Assembly (NCBI GenBank): GCA_965652645.1
Contig: CBFGXE010000045.1
Span: 1-21,222 of the forward strand
DNA: 21,222 nt
Reading direction: 5' to 3'
Origin: ZC4RG30 sp965652645
GTDB lineage: Bacteria; Pseudomonadota; Gammaproteobacteria; Steroidobacterales; Steroidobacteraceae
The position numbers and the translations under genes were made by a program. Positions 10,373-17,646 of the stretch are shown here, piece after piece. How positions within the stretch are numbered: the stretch's first letter is position 1; each line of letters opens with the position of its first letter. Under the pieces are notes generated by a model. It made no database searches, was not told the origin of the DNA, and was given only the letters and a program-made list of their open reading frames with translations.

Positions 10373-11082
10373 CCACCAGCCAGAGTGACACTTCCGCCCG
10401 CATCCTGATCGTCGAGGACGAGGACAAGATCGCCGAGGTGCTGCGCGACTACCTGCTGCAGCAGGGCTACAGCGTGCACCGCCTGGCGCGCGGCGACGAG
10501 GTGGAGGCCTGGGTGCGCGAGCATCCGGTGGACCTGGTGCTGCTCGACGTGATGTTGCCCGGCCAGAACGGCATGGAAGTCTGCCGCGCGCTGCGCAGTT
10601 TTTCCGATGCCGCCATCATCATGGTGACGGCGCGGGTGGACGAGATCGACCGCCTGCTGGGCCTGTCACTGGGCGCGGATGACTACATCTGCAAACCCTT
10701 CAGTCCGCGCGAGGTGGTGGCGCGCGTGGCCACGGTGCTGCGCCGGACGCGCCCGCCGGCGAAGGCGGCCGGGACGGCGTCCCGGACCACTGGCGGGCTG
10801 GTGCTGGATGAATCCGCCTGGCGCGCCACGCTCGACGGCCATCCGCTCGACCTCACGGCGGTGGAATTCAAGCTGCTGTCGGTGCTCGCGGCCCATCCCG
10901 GCCGCATCTATTCCCGCGACCAGCTGATGGACCAGATGTACCGCGACGAGCGCATCGTGGCCGACCGCACCGTGGACAGCCACGTGAAGAAGCTGCGCCG
11001 CAAGATCGCCGAAGTGGTGCCCGGCGAGGAGTTCGTGCACTCGGTGTATGGCGTGGGCTACTGCTACGAGGATCGCCGGTAA
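10369..11082 (+). CDS. baeR: BaeR-like OmpR-family response regulator
   Basis: DNA-binding response regulator of 237 residues. The receiver domain (about 8-125) has the acidic pocket in ILIVEDEDKI, the phospho-acceptor Asp60 in LLDVMLPG, the Thr of VTAR and Lys109 in CKPF. The segment DEIDRLLGLSLGADDYICKPFSPREVVARV is strikingly like E. coli BaeR. The C-terminal winged helix (about 140-235) carries LTAVEFKLLSVLAAHPGRIYSR and VDSHVKKLRRKI. Its ATG overlaps the kinase stop (ATGA), so the pair is cotranslated. Likely targets are its own operon and the adjacent macAB-channel genes; that is inference from position. Confidence 0.92.
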   Translation: MTTSQSDTSARILIVEDEDKIAEVLRDYLLQQGYSVHRLARGDEVEAWVREHPVDLVLLDVMLPGQNGMEVCRALRSFSDAAIIMVTARVDEIDRLLGLSLGADDYICKPFSPREVVARVATVLRRTRPPAKAAGTASRTTGGLVLDESAWRATLDGHPLDLTAVEFKLLSVLAAHPGRIYSRDQLMDQMYRDERIVADRTVDSHVKKLRRKIAEVVPGEEFVHSVYGVGYCYEDRR

Positions 11083-11087
11083 AGGGC

Positions 11088-11162
11088 GGCCCGGCGGAAG
11101 GGGGAGGCGGCCGGAAGAGTGCTTCGGGGGTCTCTCGGGGCCTGGAACCTTGCCGCCGGGCC
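11088..11162. repeat. 10-bp inverted repeat after baeR, possible weak terminator stem
   Basis: GGCCCGGCGG (11088-11097) pairs perfectly with CCGCCGGGCC (11153-11162) across a loop of about 55 bases. It starts six bases after the baeR stop codon. No T-run follows, so it is not a standard intrinsic terminator, and at this G+C content such pairings arise easily. It may be a structured 3' end of the baeSR transcript. Confidence 0.3.
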
Positions 11163-11168
11163 GGCCTG

Positions 11169-11178
11169 TGACCGGTCA
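11169..11178. repeat. Short perfect palindrome TGACCGGTCA beside the Fur-like site
   Basis: A self-complementary 10-mer, TGACCGGTCA, nine bases upstream of the Fur-box core. It could be a half of a second regulator's site or part of the promoter region, but a 10-bp palindrome alone is weak evidence. Confidence 0.25.
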
Positions 11179-11183
11179 GATGC

Positions 11184-11206
11184 AAATAAGAATTATTCTC
11201 GATAAT
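11184..11206 (+). promoter_or_regulatory. Probable Fur box (and -10-like GATAAT) upstream of the five-gene operon
   Basis: The core TAAGAATTATTCTCG (11187-11201) matches the 7-1-7 Fur consensus form TGAGAATnATTCTCA at 12 of 14 positions, and the central AGAAT-T-ATTCT is a perfect inverted repeat. It is AT-rich in a GC-rich background. A GATAAT hexamer (11201-11206) overlaps its right edge and could be a -10 element; I see no good -35. The site is 90 to 107 bases upstream of the first start codon at 11291, with no gene between. By established Fur biology, occupancy by Fe-Fur would repress the promoter. Binding itself is inferred. Confidence 0.65.
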
Positions 11207-11280
11207 ACCTGAATCCCCGCCCGGCGCAACGGGGCTGCCGCGCTATTCTTCCGCCCTCGCGGGACGGTGCCGCGCGCAAG

Positions 11281-11290
11281 GAGGAAGGAC
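11281..11290 (+). promoter_or_regulatory. Ribosome binding site that fixes the start of the SMP-30-like gene
   Basis: GAGGAAGGAC lies immediately before ATG at 11291. An in-frame GTG at 11267 would place this purine-rich stretch inside the coding region and lengthen the signal peptide by eight residues, so the ATG is preferred. Confidence 0.7.
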
Positions 11291-12373
11291 ATGGGGCAGG
11301 GGAGTCGGGCGAGGGCCGTGCTGGCGGTGGCCGCGCTGGCCGTGGTTTCGGGTGCGGCGGGTGGAGCGACCCCCGCGGCGGCGGGCTGCAACGCGGATGG
11401 CGAGCTGCAATACCTGTGCGGCCCGGCCAATGCCGAGGACCTGGTGCGGCTGGGCGAGACCCGCTGGCTCATCGCCTCGGGCATGGACGGCCCCCTGATG
11501 GGCGGTGGCCCGGCGCGCGGCCACCTCTACCTTGTGGACCACCAGGCAAAGACCTTCATGGACTGGTTCCCCGCACAGGCCTCGCCCGCCAGGCACGACA
11601 AGGCGACGTTCGGCGGCTGCCCGGGGCCGGTGGACACCACGGCCTTCTCGGCCCATGGCCTGTCGCTGAAGGCGCAGTCGGCCGGACGCTACCGGCTCTA
11701 TGTCACCGCGCACGGCGCGCGCGAGGCAGTGGAGGTGTTCGACATTGACGCCACCGGGGCCCGTCCGGCCGTGGCCTGGGTGGGCTGCGTGGTGCTGCCC
11801 GATGACGTGATGGCCAACAGCGTGACCATGCTTCCGGACGGCGGCTTCGTGGTCACCAAGTTCCTCGACCGCACCCAGCCCGAAGCGCAGGCCTTCGGCG
11901 CCGTGCAGCGCCGCCAGCTCAATGGTGCGCTGTATGAATGGCACCCGGGTGGCGCGGTGCGGGTGATCCCGGGCACGGAAATGTCCGGTCCCAACGGCAT
12001 CCTTGCCTCGGCGGACGGCCGCACGCTGTACGTCGCCGCGTTCGGCACCGGCGAGGTGTACAAGTTCGAGCGCCAGGGCAACACCCTGGGCAGGCAGGTG
12101 GTGAAGGTGGACATCGGCGCCGACAACCTGCGCTGGACGCCCGAAGGCAAGATCCTCGCCGCCGGCAGCAACACCTGCGGCACACCGCCCTGCACGAGAG
12201 GCTGGAAGGTGCTGGAGATCGATCCGGCGACCCTGGCCTTCCGCACCGTGGCGGGGCAGGAGCGCATCACCGGCATGGACGGTACCTCGGTGGGCATTCG
12301 TGTTGGCGATGACATCTGGATCGGCACCTACAGGGGCGATCGCATCGGCTACCTGCCGTACAGGCCGCGGTGA
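11291..12373 (+). CDS. Exported SMP-30/gluconolactonase-like beta-propeller protein
   Basis: A 360-residue protein with a signal peptide (Ala/Val-rich, ending near ATPAAAG) followed by a likely six-bladed propeller of the SMP-30/gluconolactonase/paraoxonase-like superfamily. Blade-like motifs include GHLYLVDH, YRLYVTAHG, PNGILASADGRTLYVAAFGTGEVYKFE and DNLRWTPEGKILAAGSN. The Glu of NAEDLV, the Asn of ANSVTM or GPNGIL and the Asp of GADNLRW sit where the family's metal-binding Glu, Asn and Asp are expected. Six cysteines remain after the leader (for example GGCPG, VGCVV and CGTPPC), so disulfides are possible. First gene of the operon behind the Fur-like site; the next gene starts 31 bases after its stop. 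Lactonase/esterase activity is plausible but unproven. Confidence 0.78.
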   Translation: MGQGSRARAVLAVAALAVVSGAAGGATPAAAGCNADGELQYLCGPANAEDLVRLGETRWLIASGMDGPLMGGGPARGHLYLVDHQAKTFMDWFPAQASPARHDKATFGGCPGPVDTTAFSAHGLSLKAQSAGRYRLYVTAHGAREAVEVFDIDATGARPAVAWVGCVVLPDDVMANSVTMLPDGGFVVTKFLDRTQPEAQAFGAVQRRQLNGALYEWHPGGAVRVIPGTEMSGPNGILASADGRTLYVAAFGTGEVYKFERQGNTLGRQVVKVDIGADNLRWTPEGKILAAGSNTCGTPPCTRGWKVLEIDPATLAFRTVAGQERITGMDGTSVGIRVGDDIWIGTYRGDRIGYLPYRPR

Positions 12374-12404
12374 ACTTTGCCGGCAACAGGCGGCCCAAGT
12401 GACG

Positions 12405-14864
12405 ATGGGGCGGGGGAAAACACATGCCGGGAGGCCGGAGCGCATCGCGGGCCGGCGCGGCCGTCCGCGCGGCGCCGCGCTGGCGGCGCTGGCCCTGCTG
12501 GGCGCCGGCGGCATGAGCTTCGGGGCTGCCCCGCACGCTGGCCCGGACGCCCTGCTGGAGCAGAGCTGCCTCGCCTGCCACAACAGCACCGACTGGGCCG
12601 GCGGCCTGGCATTCGACACCCTCTCCCTGGATGACCCGGCCGCAGAGCCCGAGGTGTGGGAAGAAACCCTGCGCAAGCTGCGCGGACGGTTGATGCCGCC
12701 GCCCGGCGAGCCGCAGCCGGCGCAGCGCGAGATCGATGCCTTCACCGGCTGGCTGGAGACCCGCCTCGATGCCGCCGCCGCCGCGGCGCCGCCTGATCCG
12801 GGCCACGTGGGCCTGCACCGCCTGAACCGCAACGAATACGCGCGCGAGATCCGGCGCATCCTCGACCTCGACGTGGACGTGGCCACGCTGCTGCCGAAGG
12901 ACGTGTTCAGCGACGGTTTCGACAACCAGGCGGCGACGCTGCGCATGTCGCCGTCCTTCCTCGAGCAGTACATCACCGCCGCGCGCAGCGTGGCGCGCCA
13001 GGCCATCGGCCGCGTGGATGCGAAGTCCGCCAGCCATGAATACCGCGCGCCATCCTCGCTTGACCAGTCGAAGCACATCGATGGCCTGCCGCTGGGCACG
13101 CGCGGCGGCTTCTGGGTGGACCACCACTTTCCCGCCGACGGCGAATACGTGTTCAGCATCCGCGAGTTCTTCGCGATGGGTGCGGGATACGTGACCAAGG
13201 TGGATCACCCGCATACGGTGATCCTCACCATCGACGGCCGGCGCGTGTTCCAGCAGGACTATGGCGGACCGGATGACCTGAAGGCGGTGGACCAGAACCA
13301 GGCCATCGCCGCCGATGACATCCAGAACCGCTTCAACCAGATCCGCGTGGCGGTGAAGGCCGGCGTGCGGCGCGTCGGCGTGAGTTTCATCCAGCGTTCC
13401 TTCGCGCAATCGGATTCGCCGCTGCAGCCCATCGCCATGTTGCCGGAGATGGAGCGCGTGCCGCGCATCCCGGGATTCACCGTGGCCGGGCCGTTCAATG
13501 TCACCGGCGTGGGCGACACGCCCAGCCGGCGGCGCATCTTCACCTGCCATCCGGACGAGGGCGCGGAAGAGGCGGCCTGCGCACGCCGCATTCTCGGCGA
13601 CCTGGCGGCGGCGGCGTTCCGGCGGCCGGTGGCCGGGGAGGAACTCGCGGCGCCGATGGAATTCTTTGCGCGCGGCCGCGCGAACCGCGACTTCGAAGCG
13701 GGCATAGAGGCCGGGCTCACGGCCCTCCTGTCGAGCACGAAGTTCCTGCTGCGCGCCGCGCCGGCGGCCAGTGGCGACAAGGCCGAGCCACTGTCGGACC
13801 TGGAACTGGCCACGCGGCTGTCCTTCTTCCTGTGGAGCTCGGGTCCCGATGCGCCGCTGGTGAAGCTGGCCACCGAAGGCCGGCTGGGCGATGCGAAGGT
13901 GCTGCGCCGCGAGGTGCGCCGCATGCTGGATGATCCGCGCGCCAGCGCGCTGGTGGACAACTTCGCCTTCCAGTGGCTGAACGTGGCCCGCATGGGCAAC
14001 TTCCAGGTCGACCCTACGCTGTATCCGGACTTCGACCACAACCTGTTCGTGGCGCTGCGCGAGGAGATCCGGCTGTTCCTCACCGACACGCTGCGCGCGC
14101 AGCGCAGCGTGCTTGACCTGCTGCGCTCGGACACCACCTTCCTCAACGAGCGGCTGGCCCTGCATTACGGCGTGCCGGATGTGCGCGGCGACCAGTTCCG
14201 GCCGGTGCGCCTGGCCAACCGCAACCGCCATGGCCTGCTTGGCAAGGGCGCGCTGCTGCTGGCCACCTCCTATGGCAACCGCACCTCGCCGGTGCTGCGC
14301 GGCGCGTGGGTGATGGAGACGCTGTTCGGCACGCCGCCCACCGCGCCGCCGCCGGGCGTGGAGCAGTTCCCGGAGAACGAACCCGGCAAGGCGATGGGCA
14401 CGGTGCGCGAGCGGCTGGAGCAGCATCGCCAGCAGAAGTCCTGCAACGCCTGCCATGGCGTGATCGATCCGCTGGGATTCGCGCTGGAGAACTTCGACGT
14501 GACCGGTGCCTGGCGCGCGCGCGACCTGGATGCCGGCGAGGACATCGACGCGAGCGGCCAGCTTGCTGGCGGCGTGCAGGTGAACGGGCCGGCTGATCTG
14601 GCCCGGGCCATCCTTGCGCGGCCACAGGTCTTTGCGCAGGCCTTCACCGAGAAGCTGATGACCTATGCACTGGGGCGCCCACTGCGCGCGCAGGACATGC
14701 CGGCTGTGCGCCGCATCGTGCGCGAGGCGGCAGGGCAGGAGTATCGTCTGGAGGCGCTGGTGCAGGGCATTGTGGCCAGCGACGCGTTCCGCATGCGCCG
14801 CGCACCACCGCGGCAGGAGCCGGGCGCCGCGCAGCCGCTTGCGCAGGCCGGTACCGGGAGGTAG
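12405..14864 (+). CDS. DUF1587/1595/1592/1588/1585 protein with two c-type haem motifs
   Basis: An 819-residue exported protein of the type known mainly from Planctomycetes and myxobacteria (PSD/PSCyt families). After a long basic leader and hydrophobic segment (about 23-42) comes a first haem motif CLACH (55-59). Then: DUF1587 (about 135-200, GLHRLNRNEYAREIRRIL), an inserted beta-rich segment (about 235-330, FWVDHHFPADGEYVFSIREF), DUF1595 (about 391-455), DUF1592 (about 463-600, TRLSFFLWSSGPDAPL), DUF1588 with a second motif CNACH (680-684), and DUF1585 at the end (FTEKLMTYALGRPLRAQDM). Both haem motifs are intact, suggesting a dihaem redox protein in the periplasm. ATG at 12405 was chosen; GTG at 12399 is equally possible, and the ribosome site is weak. 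It is paired with a DUF1552 gene three bases downstream, the usual partner. No reaction is established for this family. Confidence 0.88.
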   Translation: MGRGKTHAGRPERIAGRRGRPRGAALAALALLGAGGMSFGAAPHAGPDALLEQSCLACHNSTDWAGGLAFDTLSLDDPAAEPEVWEETLRKLRGRLMPPPGEPQPAQREIDAFTGWLETRLDAAAAAAPPDPGHVGLHRLNRNEYAREIRRILDLDVDVATLLPKDVFSDGFDNQAATLRMSPSFLEQYITAARSVARQAIGRVDAKSASHEYRAPSSLDQSKHIDGLPLGTRGGFWVDHHFPADGEYVFSIREFFAMGAGYVTKVDHPHTVILTIDGRRVFQQDYGGPDDLKAVDQNQAIAADDIQNRFNQIRVAVKAGVRRVGVSFIQRSFAQSDSPLQPIAMLPEMERVPRIPGFTVAGPFNVTGVGDTPSRRRIFTCHPDEGAEEAACARRILGDLAAAAFRRPVAGEELAAPMEFFARGRANRDFEAGIEAGLTALLSSTKFLLRAAPAASGDKAEPLSDLELATRLSFFLWSSGPDAPLVKLATEGRLGDAKVLRREVRRMLDDPRASALVDNFAFQWLNVARMGNFQVDPTLYPDFDHNLFVALREEIRLFLTDTLRAQRSVLDLLRSDTTFLNERLALHYGVPDVRGDQFRPVRLANRNRHGLLGKGALLLATSYGNRTSPVLRGAWVMETLFGTPPTAPPPGVEQFPENEPGKAMGTVRERLEQHRQQKSCNACHGVIDPLGFALENFDVTGAWRARDLDAGEDIDASGQLAGGVQVNGPADLARAILARPQVFAQAFTEKLMTYALGRPLRAQDMPAVRRIVREAAGQEYRLEALVQGIVASDAFRMRRAPPRQEPGAAQPLAQAGTGR

Positions 14865-14867
14865 GGC

Positions 14868-16190
14868 ATGTTCATCACCAAAAAACACCTGTCGCGCCGT
14901 ACGGTGCTGCGTGGCGTGGGAGCCAGCATCGCCCTGCCGCTGCTCGACGCAATGGTCCCGGCCGGCGTGGCGCTGGCGCAGACCGCCGCCGCGCGCAAAC
15001 CGCGGCTGGGATTCTTCTACTTCCCGCATGGCGCGGTGATGGAGAAGTGGACACCGGCCACCACCGGGCGCGACTTCGAGCTCAACGAGATCAACCAGGC
15101 GCTCACCCCGTTCAGGGACCAGCTCACCCTCCTCAGCAACCTGGGCAACAAGCCGGCCGAGAGCCGCGCGGTGCATGCGCTGGTGCCGGCCACCTGGCTG
15201 TCCTGCGTGCATCCGCGCGAGACGCTGGAACCCCACATGGCGCCCACCGCGGACCAGATCGCCGCGCAGCACATCGGCCAGGACACCCCCTGGCCCTCGC
15301 TGGAGACGGCCACGGCGCAGGGGCAGGGCACGGGCAGTGCCTGCGAACGCGGCTACGGCTGCACCTACACGGGCACGCTGTCATTCGCCAATGCCACCAC
15401 GCCGCTGCCGGTGGAGAGCAATCCGCGGCAGCTGTTCCTGCGCCTGTTCGGCCAGGGCGACACGGCGGCGGAGCGGCGTTACCTCACCGAGCAGACCGGC
15501 AGCATCCTCGACATGATCCAGGGCGAGATGGCGGCGCTGGACCGCAAGCTCGGGCCCCGCGACCGCGCCACGCTGGATGACTACCTGGCCAGCGTGCGCG
15601 AGATCGAGCGCCGCCTGCAGAACGGCGCCAGCGGCGACCTGGCCGGCCTCGTGCTGCCGGAGGTGCCGGGTGCCACCTCGGACAATTTCGACGAGCACCT
15701 GCGGCTGATGTTCGACCTCATCCTGCTGGCTTACCAGGGCAACCTCACGCGCGTGCAGAGCTTCATGCTGGCGCCGGAGGTCAGCGAGATGACCTACAAC
15801 CACATCGGCATCCCCGATGCCTTCCACGCCATTTCGCACCATGCCAATGACCCGGCGAAGAAGGAGCGGCTGGCGAAGATCCAGAAATACCACGTGGACG
15901 TGTTCGCCGACTTCCTGGCGAAGATGCAGGCGTTGCCCGACGGCGACGGCAACATGCTGGAAAACTCCATGCTGCTGTTCGGCAGCAACATGAGCAACAG
16001 CAATGCCCACAACCAGTTTCCGCTGCCCACCACCATCCTCGGGCGCGGCGGCGGGGCACTGAAGGGCGGGCAGCACATCGACTTCGGCCAGCGCACGCCG
16101 CTGGCCAACGTGCTGCTGACGCTGCTGCAGCGGGCAGGCATCCCCCTCGAACAGTTCGGCGACAGCACGGGCGCCGTGGCGGAGATCTGA
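14868..16190 (+). CDS. Tat-exported DUF1552 protein
   Basis: A 440-residue protein with a twin-arginine signal (SRRTVLRG at residues 9-16) and a signal-peptidase site near ALA-Q (35-38). The rest matches the DUF1552 family, including the opening KPRLGFFYFPHGAVMEKWTP, the central EQTGSILDMIQGEM and LDDYLASVREIERRLQ, and the late ENSMLLFGSNMSNSNAHNQFPLPTTILGRGGG. Members are thought to have an alkaline-phosphatase-like fold and are almost always encoded beside DUF1592-type proteins (family knowledge). GGGAGG spans the end of the upstream gene, seven bases before ATG. Tat export implies folding, perhaps cofactor insertion, in the cytoplasm. Substrate unknown. Confidence 0.9.
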   Translation: MFITKKHLSRRTVLRGVGASIALPLLDAMVPAGVALAQTAAARKPRLGFFYFPHGAVMEKWTPATTGRDFELNEINQALTPFRDQLTLLSNLGNKPAESRAVHALVPATWLSCVHPRETLEPHMAPTADQIAAQHIGQDTPWPSLETATAQGQGTGSACERGYGCTYTGTLSFANATTPLPVESNPRQLFLRLFGQGDTAAERRYLTEQTGSILDMIQGEMAALDRKLGPRDRATLDDYLASVREIERRLQNGASGDLAGLVLPEVPGATSDNFDEHLRLMFDLILLAYQGNLTRVQSFMLAPEVSEMTYNHIGIPDAFHAISHHANDPAKKERLAKIQKYHVDVFADFLAKMQALPDGDGNMLENSMLLFGSNMSNSNAHNQFPLPTTILGRGGGALKGGQHIDFGQRTPLANVLLTLLQRAGIPLEQFGDSTGAVAEI

Positions 16191-16194
16191 GGCG

Positions 16195-17646
16195 ATGAGG
16201 CAAGGCATCCGGTCCTGGGGAATCCTGCTGCCGCTGGTCGCCCTGCTTGGCGGCAGCGGGGCGGTGCTGGCCGGTGGCAAGGAGAATGCCGCCACGGCGC
16301 GCGAGATCGATGGCACCACGCCGCTGCACTGGGCGGTGTACCGCGACAACCTGGCCGAGGTGAAGCGGCTGATCGCCGCCGGCGCCGACGTCAACGCCAG
16401 CAACGACTATGGCGCCACGCCGCTGTCGGAGGCGGCCGTCACCGGCAATGTGGAAGTGATCCGCGCGCTGCTGAAGGCCGGCGCCGACGTGAACGCCACC
16501 AACGCCGACGGGCAGAGTCCGCTGATGGTGCTGGCGCGCACCAGCAACGTGGCGGCGGCGAAACTGCTGGTCGACCGCGGCGCCAACGTGAACCAGCGCG
16601 AGGAATGGCGCGGGCAGACGGCGCTGATGTGGGCCGCCGCCGAGGGCCAGCCCGCGATGGTGCGCCTGCTGGTGGAGCAGGGCGCCGAAGTGGACGCCCG
16701 TTCGGCGGTGAATGACTGGGAACGCCAGGTCACCGCGGAGCCGCGCATGCAGGCGCGTCCCTCCGGCGGATTCACGCCGCTGCTCTATGCCGCGCGGCGT
16801 GGCTGCGCCGAATGCGCCGCCATCCTGCTGGACGCCGGCGCCACTGTGAACCTCACCGACCCGGACCGCGTGACGCCGCTGCTGCTGGCCACGCTGAACC
16901 TGAACTTCGACACCGCGGCGCTGCTGGTGAAGCGCGGCGCCGACGTGAACAAGTGGGACACCTGGGGCCGGGCGCCGCTGTACGCGGCGGTGGACGTGAA
17001 CACCGTGCCCACGGGCGGGCGCGCCGACCGGCCTTCCGCCGACCGCACCACCGGCATCGAACTGATCGCCATGCTGCTGGAAGCCGGTGCCAATCCGGAC
17101 ATGCAGCTGAAGTTGTTCCCGCCTTACCGTTCGCTGCGTGACGACCGCGGGGCGGACACCATGCTCACCGTGGGCACCACGCCGCTGCTGCGCGCCGCCA
17201 AGGCCGTGGATGTGCCGGCCGTGCGCCTCCTGCTCAAGTACGGCGCGCGTCCGGACCTGCCCACCACGCGCGGCATGACGCCGCTGCTGGCGGCCGCGGG
17301 CGTGGGCCATTCGGGCCTCGACACGCGCGGTCGTTATCGCGACGAGGCCAATGGCCTCGAGGTGGTGCAGCTGCTGCTGGATGCCGGCGCCGACGTCCAG
17401 GCGCGCGATTCCACCGGTGCCACCGCGCTTCACGGCGCGACCGGCCAAGGCTGGAACAGCCTGGTCAGCCTGCTGGCGAAGCGGGGTGCCGACCTGTTCG
17501 CCAAGGATGCTCGCGGCCGCATGGCGGTTGACCTGACGCGCGGCGAGGCCGCTACCTCGGGCCGTGGCGCTGCCGTGCCCGCGCGGCCGGAAACCGAGGC
17601 GCTGCTGCGTGAACTGATGGCTGCGGCCACGCCACCGGCGCGCTGA
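16195..17646 (+). CDS. Exported ankyrin-repeat protein
   Basis: A 483-residue protein with a signal peptide (about 1-26, ILLPLVALLGGSGAVLAG) followed by about ten ankyrin repeats. Clear units include DGTTPLHWAVYRDNLAEVKR, ADGQSPLMVLARTSNVAAA, TALMWAAAEGQPAMVRLL, VTPLLLATLNLNFDTAALLV, GTTPLLRAAKAVDVPAVRLL and ATALHGATGQGWNSLVSLL, most ending in a GADVNA-type loop. Insertions interrupt repeats near residues 175-190, 275-290 and 365-385. Ankyrins bind other proteins; the export signal and operon position suggest it scaffolds the haem and DUF1552 proteins in the periplasm (inference). It starts four bases after the DUF1552 stop and overlaps the next gene by one base (TGATG). Confidence 0.9.
   Translation: MRQGIRSWGILLPLVALLGGSGAVLAGGKENAATAREIDGTTPLHWAVYRDNLAEVKRLIAAGADVNASNDYGATPLSEAAVTGNVEVIRALLKAGADVNATNADGQSPLMVLARTSNVAAAKLLVDRGANVNQREEWRGQTALMWAAAEGQPAMVRLLVEQGAEVDARSAVNDWERQVTAEPRMQARPSGGFTPLLYAARRGCAECAAILLDAGATVNLTDPDRVTPLLLATLNLNFDTAALLVKRGADVNKWDTWGRAPLYAAVDVNTVPTGGRADRPSADRTTGIELIAMLLEAGANPDMQLKLFPPYRSLRDDRGADTMLTVGTTPLLRAAKAVDVPAVRLLLKYGARPDLPTTRGMTPLLAAAGVGHSGLDTRGRYRDEANGLEVVQLLLDAGADVQARDSTGATALHGATGQGWNSLVSLLAKRGADLFAKDARGRMAVDLTRGEAATSGRGAAVPARPETEALLRELMAAATPPAR

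Noticed and set aside
12267..15272. Very long open frame on the minus strand (about 1000 codons) opposite the SMP-30 and DUF1592 genes
   Set aside because: Antisense frames stay open in GC-rich DNA. Its translation is His/Arg/Gln-rich low-complexity with no domain, while the plus strand has clear domains, leaders and ribosome sites.
16300..17540. Periodic similarity considered as DNA repeats
   Set aside because: It reflects the roughly 33-residue ankyrin repeat of the encoded protein; nucleotide identity between units is low.
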